Position numbers and translations under genes: made by a program. DNA of 7,682 nt, taken from the NCBI GenBank assembly GCA_003695725.1, contig RFHX01000069.1:1-7682 (forward strand). The letters are read 5' to 3'. The notes below the pieces were generated by a model. The model was not told the DNA's origin. It worked only from the letters and a program-made list of their open reading frames with translations, and did no database searches. Source of the DNA: Candidatus Schekmanbacteria bacterium (GTDB taxonomy: Bacteria > Schekmanbacteria > GWA2-38-11 > J061). Positions 1 to 7,200 of the stretch are shown piece by piece. Every line of letters begins with the position of its first letter. Position 1 is the stretch's first letter.

Positions 1-60
1 AAAGGACTTCGCAGCTTTAAGCCCCTTCCTTTTGTTTGTTCGAATGCTGTTAAGTTTATA

Positions 61-88
61 TTGTTAAAATAGTAATTATTGCTATAAT
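61..88 (+). promoter_or_regulatory. Sigma-70 type promoter with extended -10
   Basis: A perfect TATAAT lies at 83-88, preceded by TGC at 80-82, which gives an extended -10 element (TGnTATAAT). A TTGTTA at 61-66 matches four of six bases of the -35 consensus, with a 16-base spacer. Transcription would begin near 95, leaving a leader of about 45 bases before the ATG at 142. It is the only well-formed promoter seen upstream of the plus-strand gene pair and probably drives both. The motif is seen directly; activity is inferred. Confidence 0.7.
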
Positions 89-125
89 TTGTAAAAAAAT
101 TTAGCTAATAAGTGATAAGAAAATT

Positions 126-133
126 AAAAGGAG
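126..133 (+). promoter_or_regulatory. Ribosome binding site that sets the start at 142
   Basis: AAAAGGAG at 126-133 is a strong Shine-Dalgarno sequence ending eight bases before the ATG at 142. It favours that ATG over the in-frame GTG at 112, because the GTG start would place this motif inside the coding region. Confidence 0.8.
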
Positions 134-141
134 CGAAGAGA

Positions 142-690
142 ATGGCAAGGATAAATATAGCAAAAATCTCAGCACCTGAACAGGCAATGTTTGAGAAGAA
201 GGGAATCAAGATTCGAACAGATTTGTCAGTGGAAGAGGTTGAAAAGGAAATCGTAGATTATCTTGCTTCAAACAATGTGCTTCATCTTGCAACCTGCAGC
301 AATAATATTCCCCGCTCGACTCCTCTTGAATACCACAGCGAAGGAATGAATCTATATGTCATATCTGAAGGTGGCGGAAAATTTGCCAACTTGAAAGTGA
401 ACCCTAAAGTCTCTGTGTCAATTGCTTCCGAATATAAACCGCTCGAGGATTTTTTTGGCGCCCGGGGTGTCCAAATATGGGGAGAGGCACAGGTTTGCAC
501 AAAACAAAGCAATCCTGAACTCTTCGAAGAGGGTTTGAGGGTTATCAACCCATTAGAAGTCCTAAAACAACTTGGCATTACACAGCTTCCCGAGAGTTTC
601 AACTATAAGATAATTAAAATAATTCCTGAAAAGATTGCTTATAATTATTTGAGAGGTGGTTTCAGGATGGTTACTTGGTATAGGGATTGA
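142..690 (+). CDS. Pyridoxamine 5'-phosphate oxidase-like FMN-binding split-barrel protein
   Basis: This is a 182-residue soluble cytoplasmic protein. Residues 47-95 carry the pattern typical of the PNPOx-like split barrel: a strand with LHLATCS (47-53), then PRSTPLEY (57-64), LYVISEGGGKFANL (71-84) and NPKVSVSIA (87-95). In this fold the region forms the barrel strands and the flavin-phosphate contact. A further strand near 109-117 (GVQIWGEAQ) and the C-terminal YKIIKIIPEKIAY (155-167) complete the family pattern. Members bind FMN, or sometimes F420 or heme, and many have no known substrate; true PdxH function is not supported. The ATG at 142 is chosen over GTG 112 because of its Shine-Dalgarno sequence. 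The next gene starts seven bases after the stop, so the two are probably co-transcribed from the promoter at 61-88. The fold assignment is fairly secure; the reaction is unknown. Confidence 0.8.
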   Translation: MARINIAKISAPEQAMFEKKGIKIRTDLSVEEVEKEIVDYLASNNVLHLATCSNNIPRSTPLEYHSEGMNLYVISEGGGKFANLKVNPKVSVSIASEYKPLEDFFGARGVQIWGEAQVCTKQSNPELFEEGLRVINPLEVLKQLGITQLPESFNYKIIKIIPEKIAYNYLRGGFRMVTWYRD

Positions 691-697
691 AGTGACA

Positions 698-1741
698 ATG
701 TTCAAAAAAATTACGAAATCTCTATTGGTTATTTTTTTGTCTCTTTTAATTGTTAATACTGCTGAGGCAAAGAAGAAAAAACTTATAATTAAAAGCTCAT
801 CTTCCAATATAAAAGTTGGAGAGAATGAAACTTTTAAAGCTAAAATAAAACCCCCGGGAAAAAACTATAAAAATGTTGAGTGGACAATCAGCGGAATTTC
901 AGGCATAGATAACGGAATAATCGATGAAAGTGGAGTTTATACTGCCCCTTCGGTGATAACATACACGAAGATTATCACCGACAGAATGGATACGAATGAG
1001 TATATTACATCGACTGTTACTGCGAAAGCCATTGATGTAATAATAAAGGCGAAGAGTAAAAAAGCAGGCATCAAGAATGCTACGAAAAAGATAACTGTCT
1101 ATGACCCTCCTGCAGTCCTTGATGTTTCGTTGAAACCAGCCAAATTTACAATTGTCGTAAAGAAGAAGCAAAAATTATCTCTAAATGTCAAGAAGAAGGG
1201 AAGCGGCGCCTCTTCAGATATTTCGTGGCACTTTTTTGTGGGAGGGAAGTCTGCAGAAAATGAAGTATTTGATGGAAGTGCTGGCAAGATTGTAAAGAAG
1301 GGCAAAAAGTTTTACTATAAAGCTCCTTCAAAAAAGGAGAACAAAACAGTCTATATAGTTGCCCGCAGTGAACTTGACAAAACAAGATATGCTTCTGCAA
1401 AAGCAGTTGTCATGAAAACAAAACCCAAACTTCTTGTTTCAGGAATTTCACCGATAGTGGATTTTGGTACTGTTAAAATTGGAGAAGATGTAACAGGAAG
1501 AGAAAGGACTTTTTCATTGATTTCATCTACAGGGGAAGGTGTCGAGTGGCAGGTGACTAATATTCCTACTTGGATTGCCGTTGAGCCATTGCGCGATAAA
1601 ACACCTTCAAATGTCCTTATACGTATTTCAAGCACATCGAGTTTGAGGCCCGGTTTTAATCAGGGTGTTATTGTTTTCAAGAGTCAGAAGACCGGCTATA
1701 AGAAAGCAAAACTGAAAGTTTTTATCAATGCCACTGAGTAG
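698..1741 (+). CDS. Secreted lysine-rich protein with Ig-like and BACON/ASH-like domains
   Basis: This is a 347-residue exported protein. Residues 1-24 form a Sec signal peptide: basic MFKKITK, a hydrophobic core (SLLVIFLSLLIV) and an A-E-A cleavage site before KKKK. The mature part seems to hold three beta-sandwich units. Residues about 28-135 include a tryptophan at 62 and a GIIDESGVYTAP segment (73-84) typical of bacterial Ig-like repeats. Residues about 138-240 include a related GKIVKKGKKFYYKAP (196-210) and YIVARS (219-224). Residues about 245-345 start with VDFGTVKIG (254-262), as in ASH-type domains, and continue with VEWQVTNIPTWIAVEP (282-297) and PGFNQGVIVF (318-327), which resemble BACON domains. 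No enzyme motif or clear C-terminal anchor is seen. An in-frame GTG at 656 would add 14 residues before the signal peptide and overlap the upstream gene, so 698 is preferred although its Shine-Dalgarno is weak. A role in surface or polysaccharide binding is a guess. Confidence 0.75.
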   Translation: MFKKITKSLLVIFLSLLIVNTAEAKKKKLIIKSSSSNIKVGENETFKAKIKPPGKNYKNVEWTISGISGIDNGIIDESGVYTAPSVITYTKIITDRMDTNEYITSTVTAKAIDVIIKAKSKKAGIKNATKKITVYDPPAVLDVSLKPAKFTIVVKKKQKLSLNVKKKGSGASSDISWHFFVGGKSAENEVFDGSAGKIVKKGKKFYYKAPSKKENKTVYIVARSELDKTRYASAKAVVMKTKPKLLVSGISPIVDFGTVKIGEDVTGRERTFSLISSTGEGVEWQVTNIPTWIAVEPLRDKTPSNVLIRISSTSSLRPGFNQGVIVFKSQKTGYKKAKLKVFINATE

Positions 1742-1773
1742 ATAAGAGCCATTAGAAAATATTCTTGGTCTGC

Positions 1774-1792
1774 AGCTTTCATATTTATGGTT
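1774..1792 (+). repeat. Short direct repeat, copy 1
   Basis: This 19-base segment reads AGC then TTTCATATTTATGGTT. It recurs at 1831-1850 with a single extra A after AGC; the 16 bases after that point are identical. This copy straddles the stop codon of the glycosyltransferase gene. It is not an inverted repeat and has no visible terminator character. Confidence 0.6.
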
Positions 1793-2825
1793 TTTCTTCT
1801 ATAGATTGAGGCGGACTTCCTTTTTTTTTGAGCATTTCATATTTATGGTTGAAAAATTCTGCCAATGTCCCTAACAGCCTATAAAAGCGCAAATGGTAGA
1901 AAAACCTTTTTTCTTTATTGACAGCAAATAAAAGCCAAAAAGCAGGCTTGATGAATTTTTTGAAAAGCCATCTTGGAATTCCAAAAAATCTCACATATTC
2001 CTGTCTGTCATAATAATTATGCTTCATTCTAGTGAATGATGCCCCTGATTTGAAATACCATTGTTTGATATATTTCTTTGATGAGCGCGATTCAGGGACA
2101 AAATGTGAAACCACTGCTTTTGGATAATAAAGCGCTTTTTCTCCATGGGCAAGCATTCTCCAAATGAATTCAGTATCTTCATGAAGTCCACCTGTCTTTA
2201 ATGATGCTCCTGAAACACCTAAATCTGTGCGAAAAAGACCGTATTTTTCGAATGCTTCTCTTCTTATCATCATACAAGCGCCCATTGGATTTTTTTGCGT
2301 CCTTATGGGGTAGGGCTTCACTTCATTACCGTAATCATGAGAAGGAAAGACGCTTTGAATTATCGCATATTTCCCTTCAAATACAGCCCACGGCGGTTTG
2401 CCTTTTTCCCAGATTGGCACAACCTTGCCTCCCATTGCAATATATTCTGGATATTCATCTACGAGTTTTCTAACCATTTGAAGCCATTTGCGGTCAACAA
2501 CAACATCATCATCGATGAAAGCCAAAAGCTTCCCTCTGGCATTTTTTACAGATGTGTTTCGGGCATAAGATAATCCTTGTTGTTTTTCGTGGATATATCT
2601 CACTTGAATCATATCGCTCTTTAGATATTCTTCACATACTTGCCGTGTGTTGTCAGTGGAATTGTTGTCTACAATGAGAAATTCGCAATCGGGGAATTTG
2701 CCGTCCTGCGAGAAGAATGATTCAAGAAATTTCTTGAAACTTTCAGCCCTATTGTAGGTGCACACGATTACGCTTACAGCTATTTCGTTATTATTCATTT
2801 TGTCTTCTTTATTAAATTCCGGCAT
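1785..2825 (-). CDS. Family 2 glycosyltransferase
   Basis: This is a 346-residue GT-A fold enzyme expected to move a sugar from a nucleotide-sugar donor to an envelope glycan or lipid acceptor at the cytoplasmic face. Family motifs appear in order: VSVIVCTYNR (17-26), EFLIVDNNSTDNT (48-60), GLSYARN (84-90), the metal-binding DDD (105-107) in LAFIDDDVVV, MGGKVVP (131-137), and GGLHEDTEFIWR (212-223), whose E216-D217 fits the acceptor-activating ED motif. Residues about 284-325 are hydrophobic and basic and may associate with the membrane, but no clear multi-pass region is seen. Starting at the ATG at 2825 it overlaps the upstream phosphatidyltransferase gene by 14 bases. An ATG at 2798 (residue 10), preceded by AAGAAG, is also possible and would keep every motif. 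It is the last gene of the minus-strand operon. Only 43 bases separate its stop from the convergent gene's stop, with no clear terminator hairpin. Donor and acceptor are unknown. Confidence 0.88.
   Translation of the reverse strand: MPEFNKEDKMNNNEIAVSVIVCTYNRAESFKKFLESFFSQDGKFPDCEFLIVDNNSTDNTRQVCEEYLKSDMIQVRYIHEKQQGLSYARNTSVKNARGKLLAFIDDDVVVDRKWLQMVRKLVDEYPEYIAMGGKVVPIWEKGKPPWAVFEGKYAIIQSVFPSHDYGNEVKPYPIRTQKNPMGACMMIRREAFEKYGLFRTDLGVSGASLKTGGLHEDTEFIWRMLAHGEKALYYPKAVVSHFVPESRSSKKYIKQWYFKSGASFTRMKHNYYDRQEYVRFFGIPRWLFKKFIKPAFWLLFAVNKEKRFFYHLRFYRLLGTLAEFFNHKYEMLKKKGSPPQSIEEKP
1831..1850 (+). repeat. Short direct repeat, copy 2
   Basis: This 20-base segment is the second copy of the repeat at 1774-1792, 57 bases away start to start, with one extra A near its left end. 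It lies inside the glycosyltransferase gene, where it encodes residues around NHKYEM (326-331). The spacing is such that the other copy is not read in the same frame. Confidence 0.6.
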
Positions 2826-3627
2826 CGTCTTCAGGACTGCTGAAAAGTTTTGGGGGACGGCAAATTTTTGTGCTGAAATCTAAAGTTTTAAAAGCAGTCA
2901 ATAAAGCCCACAATATCAAACCAACCTTTAAACCTGTGATAGGTGCCGATAAAATTGGAAATATTAAAAAAACGACAGTGTCTATTTCTACTGAGCTGTA
3001 TCTTGCAAGAATCCTGTGTTTGAAAGCAAATAATCCAATTTTATTCCTCAATCCTTTTGGTTTGTTATTCTTTTTCAATGCTTCTTTCTTTGCCTTAATT
3101 TCCATATCCCTATCGTATTCAATATTGTATTTTTCAAGCCGCATTCTATTTGCCTTTCCCCAAATATTCCATAGAGCAAACCAAAAGAAATGAAAGATTA
3201 CATAACAAAGTCCCATAATAAGGATACTGTAATCACCTTTTAAACGAAATTGGCCATAGGCAATCCCCATTGTTACAAGAAGCATTCTGCCTTGGTCTAA
3301 AAGAAGCTCAAAAAAAGCTCCCTCAGGGGAACTTTTTTCTGTCAATCTGGCAAGTTTGCCATCGATGCAGTCACACCAGAAGGCAAGCTCAAAGAGAATT
3401 GCCCCAACAATCAGATATGGCTGTGTACCCTGCAGAAAGGAAAAGAAAGACAGAATTGCAAGTCCCATTCCAAAGATTGTGAAGAAAGTAGGGGAGAGGG
3501 TTGTATAATTGGCGAAAAAATAGATTAATGGTGTTACAAATGGGTCAACTCCAAAAACAGTCCATGGCGCATCTACTTCCTTGTAAGTTGATTTGACATC
3601 TTCATATGTGTATTTGACTTTTGCCAT
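2812..3627 (-). CDS. CDP-alcohol phosphatidyltransferase family membrane protein
   Basis: This is a 271-residue integral membrane enzyme. The family transfers a phosphoalcohol or phosphatidyl group from a CDP-linked donor to an alcohol, releasing CMP. The signature lies at residues 86-111: D86-x2-D89-G90-x2-A93-R94-x8-G103-x3-E107-x3-D111. The usual third aspartate is glutamate here (GAG codon), which is a notable deviation. Hydrophobic segments lie at about 47-66, 70-85, 113-122, 134-154, 216-234 and 238-252. The loop at about 155-210 is long and highly basic. The N-terminal 45 residues (with DAPWTVFGVDPFVTPLIYFF, 19-38) resemble family members whose products are not the common phospholipids, but this does not identify the substrate. 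The upstream gene stops four bases before this ATG and the next gene overlaps its end, so it is coupled to both. With sulfatase-fold neighbours bearing Thr nucleophiles it may supply the phosphoalcohol lipid they use; that is inference. Confidence 0.85.
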   Translation of the reverse strand: MAKVKYTYEDVKSTYKEVDAPWTVFGVDPFVTPLIYFFANYTTLSPTFFTIFGMGLAILSFFSFLQGTQPYLIVGAILFELAFWCDCIDGKLARLTEKSSPEGAFFELLLDQGRMLLVTMGIAYGQFRLKGDYSILIMGLCYVIFHFFWFALWNIWGKANRMRLEKYNIEYDRDMEIKAKKEALKKNNKPKGLRNKIGLFAFKHRILARYSSVEIDTVVFLIFPILSAPITGLKVGLILWALLTAFKTLDFSTKICRPPKLFSSPEDDAGI

Positions 3628-3631
3628 CTTT

Positions 3632-5083
3632 CTATTTTACATAACCTAAGCTTTTAAGAGCTTCTAAATCCTTTTTGTTGATTTCCGTCTCTCTCTTCTT
3701 TTTGCTTTCTTTTGTTTCTATCCAGTCTATTATTTTTTCAAAAATATTCTTCTTCTGCCTTTCTAATTCTTGTAAAAGCTTTTTCTTCAATTTGTTTTTG
3801 ATATCTATTTCTTTAGACGCCAAGTTGTTTTCTTCAGAATAGTCATTGGCAATGTTATATAATTCTTCACTTAAAATTTTTCCATTTTTATCAAATGCGA
3901 GGACATATTTCCAGTCTCGGCTTCGTATGGCTTTAAAAGAATCAACATTTTTAGGAACAGTTTTTGGTTTATACTGATTTAAGACTTCGGGGAATACATA
4001 TTCCCTATTCAATTTTTCATTTTTAGTGATCAGAGGCAGAAGAGTTTTGCCATCCATTCTTGTTCGTGGTTCAATATCGAGAATGTCAAGAATTGTTGGC
4101 ATAATATCGATTATTGCCACTTGATCAGTATCATTAATTTTGTTTTCTGGAATTACATCATCGAGATGTATGGCAAGAGGTATTCTTAAACAAGTGTCAT
4201 AGACCCTTCGCCCATGCTCGAAATAATCATTGTGCTCTCCCAGACTTTCTCCATGGTCGGCTGTAAAGATTATCAAAGATTTTCTTTTGGTGACTTCTTT
4301 ATTGATGATTCGTAGAAGTTTTCCAACATTTTCATCCATAAAAGCTATTTCACCATCATAATAGTCAATATAACGGTTGGCATCGTTAAGATTTCCGCGT
4401 CTCTGATAGGAAGAAATCAAATTGATATCAATAAGTTTCTTTTCCTTTGAACGGAATTTTTTGTTATAAGGTTTTGGTGGTGTGTAGGGACCATGAGGGT
4501 CTATAAAATGAATCCATAAAAAGAATTTTTTCTCTTTGTTCTCCTTTATCCATCTAATCGCAGGTTTTATCAGGTTTGCTGCAGTCCTTTCACGTAGGTT
4601 TCTGTTCAATTCCTTTTCTTGTAATCTTTCATCATATACATCAAATCCCTGATTTAGACCTGATAGCTTTGACTTTAAAACAACATTGCTGATAAAGGCT
4701 GCTGTTGAGTATCCATAACCTTTTAGAATTTCTGGAAGTGTCCTTATAGTCTTTCTCAATTTATCCTTGGCATTTTTCCTAACTCCATGATGGTAAGGAT
4801 ATAGCCCTGTCAGCATTGATGTCATACTTGATGCTGTCTTTGGATAAACAGTTACAGCATGCTTGAAAAGAGTGCATTTTTTGAAGAATGCATCTATATT
4901 TGGAGTGGTTTGCCTTGAATAACCATAATCTGACATATGGTCAGGCCTAAGAGCATCGATGCTGATTATTATTACATTATAGTTTTTGGCTTTTCTATCT
5001 TTCCCTCTTTCACAGGAAAAGGTGAAAAATGTTGTAGATATGATAAGAAGAACAATAATAAGGGATTGTTTTATATACTTCAT
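3632..5083 (-). CDS. Sulfatase-fold (alkaline phosphatase superfamily) candidate lipoprotein with Thr at the nucleophile position
   Basis: This is a 483-residue exported protein. Residues 1-24 look like a lipoprotein signal: MKYIKQ, a hydrophobic core, then TFSC with C24 as the possible lipidated cysteine. The box is imperfect because position -3 is T rather than L. The superfamily core follows: IISIDALRPDH (39-49) with metal ligand D43, LTGLYPYHHG (91-100), WIHFIDPHGPYTPP (190-203), DGEIAFMD (243-250), FTADHGESLGEH (273-284) with D276-H277, and FEHGRR (288-293). The segment aligning with C-x-P-S-R of sulfatases reads T83-A-S-S-M87. There is therefore no Cys or Ser to become formylglycine, and the motif's Pro and Arg are lost too. 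Classical sulfatase activity is unlikely; a phosphohydrolase or phosphotransferase role is more plausible. Residues 440-475 are charged and helical. The protein ends LKSLGYVK, the same tail as its two upstream paralogues. Its ATG overlaps the preceding stop as ATGA. Confidence 0.85.
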   Translation of the reverse strand: MKYIKQSLIIVLLIISTTFFTFSCERGKDRKAKNYNVIIISIDALRPDHMSDYGYSRQTTPNIDAFFKKCTLFKHAVTVYPKTASSMTSMLTGLYPYHHGVRKNAKDKLRKTIRTLPEILKGYGYSTAAFISNVVLKSKLSGLNQGFDVYDERLQEKELNRNLRERTAANLIKPAIRWIKENKEKKFFLWIHFIDPHGPYTPPKPYNKKFRSKEKKLIDINLISSYQRRGNLNDANRYIDYYDGEIAFMDENVGKLLRIINKEVTKRKSLIIFTADHGESLGEHNDYFEHGRRVYDTCLRIPLAIHLDDVIPENKINDTDQVAIIDIMPTILDILDIEPRTRMDGKTLLPLITKNEKLNREYVFPEVLNQYKPKTVPKNVDSFKAIRSRDWKYVLAFDKNGKILSEELYNIANDYSEENNLASKEIDIKNKLKKKLLQELERQKKNIFEKIIDWIETKESKKKRETEINKKDLEALKSLGYVK

Positions 5084-7200
5084 TGGATATAACCTAAAGA
5101 TTTCAATAGCTTTGCCCTGTCTCCTGTGATGATATTCCCGCTAATCTTGGTTTCAGGAAACTCCTTTTTCCATTGATCTAAGACTTTGAGAAGTTCATCT
5201 TCTACTGTTTTATTATCCTTTATAAGGTCAATTTGTTCAAGAGGATCCTTTATAATATCATACAATTCGTTGCCTCTTATTTCATTTACTCGGAGTAGCC
5301 ATCTATCTTTTACAACTGCATATTCCCGGGCATTTAGGAATCTATATTGAGGCGGAGTTTCTTTATCAATAAGTCGTCTTTGCGAAACAATGGCATTTCT
5401 TTCAAGATTAAATCCATCCTTTTTCAATAAAAGATTTTTCAAACTAATGCCATCGGCAGAAAATTTATTTTTGCTGTTTACTAAATCTGCAATAGTTGGA
5501 GCTACATCCACAAGTCCGACGATTCCATCGATTTTTTCATTTTGGGGAATTTTTCCTTCCCAAATGAATAACAGAGGAACATGCATCTGGCTATATGTGA
5601 TGATTTTCCCATGATCAAAACAATAACCGCGTTTGTCCTGGATTTCGCCGAGCGTTTCACCATGGTCGGAAGTTATTACGAACAGTGGTGCTTCTGAGTT
5701 TTGCGGCGTTTTTTTTGAAATATATTCAATAAGTTTAGCCACATATTTGTCTGCAAAAGCAATTTCCCCATCGTAAAGAGAAGTCAAATAATCTGCTTCT
5801 TCTTTTGAGTAGTATTCATTTTTATTTATTGGAAATCCGGGAAATATTTCTTTTGGATATCTATATCTTCCCTTATAGCCATTATTGAACATAGAGTTAT
5901 AGGGGGCTGGTGGATCGTATGAACCATGAGGGTCCCAAAAATGCACCCATAAAAATATATCCTTGTCCAGGTTATGCTCAATCCAAAGTTTAGCTCTATT
6001 GTATGTTCCAGTTGCAATATCGTATTTATATTTTTTCCCTCTTTTGGTCTTGAATTTGTGGTTGGGAACACTTTTGTAATCGAATGGAGGAAGCTCCATA
6101 TAATCGGGGTCGAGGAAAGCGCGGCTTGTAATGGCTGCTGTTGTGTATCCTTGTTTTTTAAACCAGCTCTGAAGAAAATCTAAATCCTTCTTCCCAAGCT
6201 TCATACCATTTTTTAAGAGCCCATGAGTGCGGGGATAAGCTCCTGATAAAATTGTTGTGTGACTTGGGTCAGTTGTTGTCATTTGTGAATATGCCCTTAA
6301 AAATAAAGTGCCCTTTTTTGCTAATTTCTCCAAATTAGGTGTTGTGTTTCTTTCATAATCGTAAAGTCCGAGATGGTCAGCCCTTGTTGTATCGATAGTA
6401 ATTAGAATAACTCTACTATGAGGCTCCTTTGCCTCCTTTTGGTATCTGCTTTGGGCAATGAAATGGGGAATTAGATAAAAAAGAGATATAACTATAAGTC
6501 CGATTATCGGATAAGATAGATTCAGAAATTTCCGGCTGAATATTTGTTTTGGAATGATGTAAAAAATTGTTATGCTTAGAATGGCAAATACAATGCAGTC
6601 GATTATGGCAACAGGACCATACGGCTCGGGTTTTATGAGTGAAAAAGCAGTGATGGACCGAGAAAGAATGATGAAAGAAAGAGTAAAAGCCGCCGCTAGT
6701 GTAAATGTCAATTTATTCTGCAGATTTTTTAAGAAATAGATGATGAAACTTATTATGATTCCAAGCGCGAAAAAACCTGCGCTGTAAAAAAGGAGCATTT
6801 TTCCAATTGTTGTCAATCTTTCCAATCCTGATGGTGTTAGGGGAGTGAATATATATTTAACGGACTTCAACGGCTCAAAAAGTCCATCACATATTCCTAA
6901 AATAATACCTGCAACTAAAAAAATGAGGGATGAGCCAAATGTAAAAGTTTCTTTATTTTTCTCATTTTCTCTACATAGGATTTTTTCCAAAAAGGCTTCA
7001 ATTTTGTAACTATCCTTTTGAAAAAGAGTTTTTAAAAGAAGAAGGATTAGAGCTATATTTAATATTCGTGCAATGGATTTTATGTTGAAATGGAGTGATG
7101 AAATACTAAATTTCCACCCCCCTGTAAAATAAACGGCAACGGCTGTCAGAAGAAGAAGGATGATGAATATATTTAAAACTCTAATAAAACTTTTGTTCAT
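5080..7200 (-). CDS. Seven-TM membrane protein with C-terminal extracytoplasmic sulfatase-fold domain, Thr nucleophile type
   Basis: This is a 706-residue protein in two parts. Residues 1-250 hold about seven membrane segments (near 8-26, 43-60, 89-107, 134-157, 165-182, 195-216 and 229-249). Basic loops at 61-85, 157-164 and 217-226 put the N-terminus in the cytoplasm and the C-terminal domain outside. Residues 262-706 are an alkaline phosphatase superfamily domain: ILITIDTTRADHLG (265-278) with metal ligand D270, T310-D-P-S-H314 aligned with C-x-P-S-R, LSGAYPRTHG (318-327), HFWDPHGSYDPP (420-431), DGEIAFAD (477-484), SDHGETLGE (511-519) with D512-H513, and DHGK (529-532). The nucleophile position is T310, so formylglycine cannot form. 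The layout recalls lipoteichoic acid synthase and phosphoethanolamine transferases, which use Thr to carry a phosphoalcohol, but the TM count is higher and the sequence is sulfatase-like. It ends LLKSLGYIQ. Its ATG has only AAGG one base upstream, a poor Shine-Dalgarno. Substrate unknown. Confidence 0.85.
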   Translation of the reverse strand: MNKSFIRVLNIFIILLLLTAVAVYFTGGWKFSISSLHFNIKSIARILNIALILLLLKTLFQKDSYKIEAFLEKILCRENEKNKETFTFGSSLIFLVAGIILGICDGLFEPLKSVKYIFTPLTPSGLERLTTIGKMLLFYSAGFFALGIIISFIIYFLKNLQNKLTFTLAAAFTLSFIILSRSITAFSLIKPEPYGPVAIIDCIVFAILSITIFYIIPKQIFSRKFLNLSYPIIGLIVISLFYLIPHFIAQSRYQKEAKEPHSRVILITIDTTRADHLGLYDYERNTTPNLEKLAKKGTLFLRAYSQMTTTDPSHTTILSGAYPRTHGLLKNGMKLGKKDLDFLQSWFKKQGYTTAAITSRAFLDPDYMELPPFDYKSVPNHKFKTKRGKKYKYDIATGTYNRAKLWIEHNLDKDIFLWVHFWDPHGSYDPPAPYNSMFNNGYKGRYRYPKEIFPGFPINKNEYYSKEEADYLTSLYDGEIAFADKYVAKLIEYISKKTPQNSEAPLFVITSDHGETLGEIQDKRGYCFDHGKIITYSQMHVPLLFIWEGKIPQNEKIDGIVGLVDVAPTIADLVNSKNKFSADGISLKNLLLKKDGFNLERNAIVSQRRLIDKETPPQYRFLNAREYAVVKDRWLLRVNEIRGNELYDIIKDPLEQIDLIKDNKTVEDELLKVLDQWKKEFPETKISGNIITGDRAKLLKSLGYIQ

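Noticed and set aside
1-35. Possible terminator hairpin of a gene left of the window (AAAGGA at 1-6 with TCCTTT at 27-32, then a T-rich stretch)
   Set aside because: The stem is only six base pairs with a 20-base loop, and the window edge hides any extension; it is too weak to call.
112-141. GTG start for the split-barrel protein
   Set aside because: The strong Shine-Dalgarno at 126-133 sits inside this extension and is correctly spaced for the ATG at 142.
656-697. Upstream GTG start for the secreted protein, overlapping the split-barrel gene
   Set aside because: It would put 14 extra residues before a well-formed Sec signal peptide that begins exactly at the ATG at 698.
1742-1784. Bidirectional terminator between the convergent genes
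   Set aside because: The 43 bases contain no inverted repeat of useful length next to a T-run in either direction.
2201-2573. Plus-strand open frames within the glycosyltransferase region
   Set aside because: They lie opposite a gene with full family motifs, lack ribosome binding sites and show no recognisable protein features.
3632-7200. True sulfatases needing formylglycine maturation
   Set aside because: Both active-site segments have Thr where the modifiable Cys or Ser must be, and no maturation enzyme gene is in the window.
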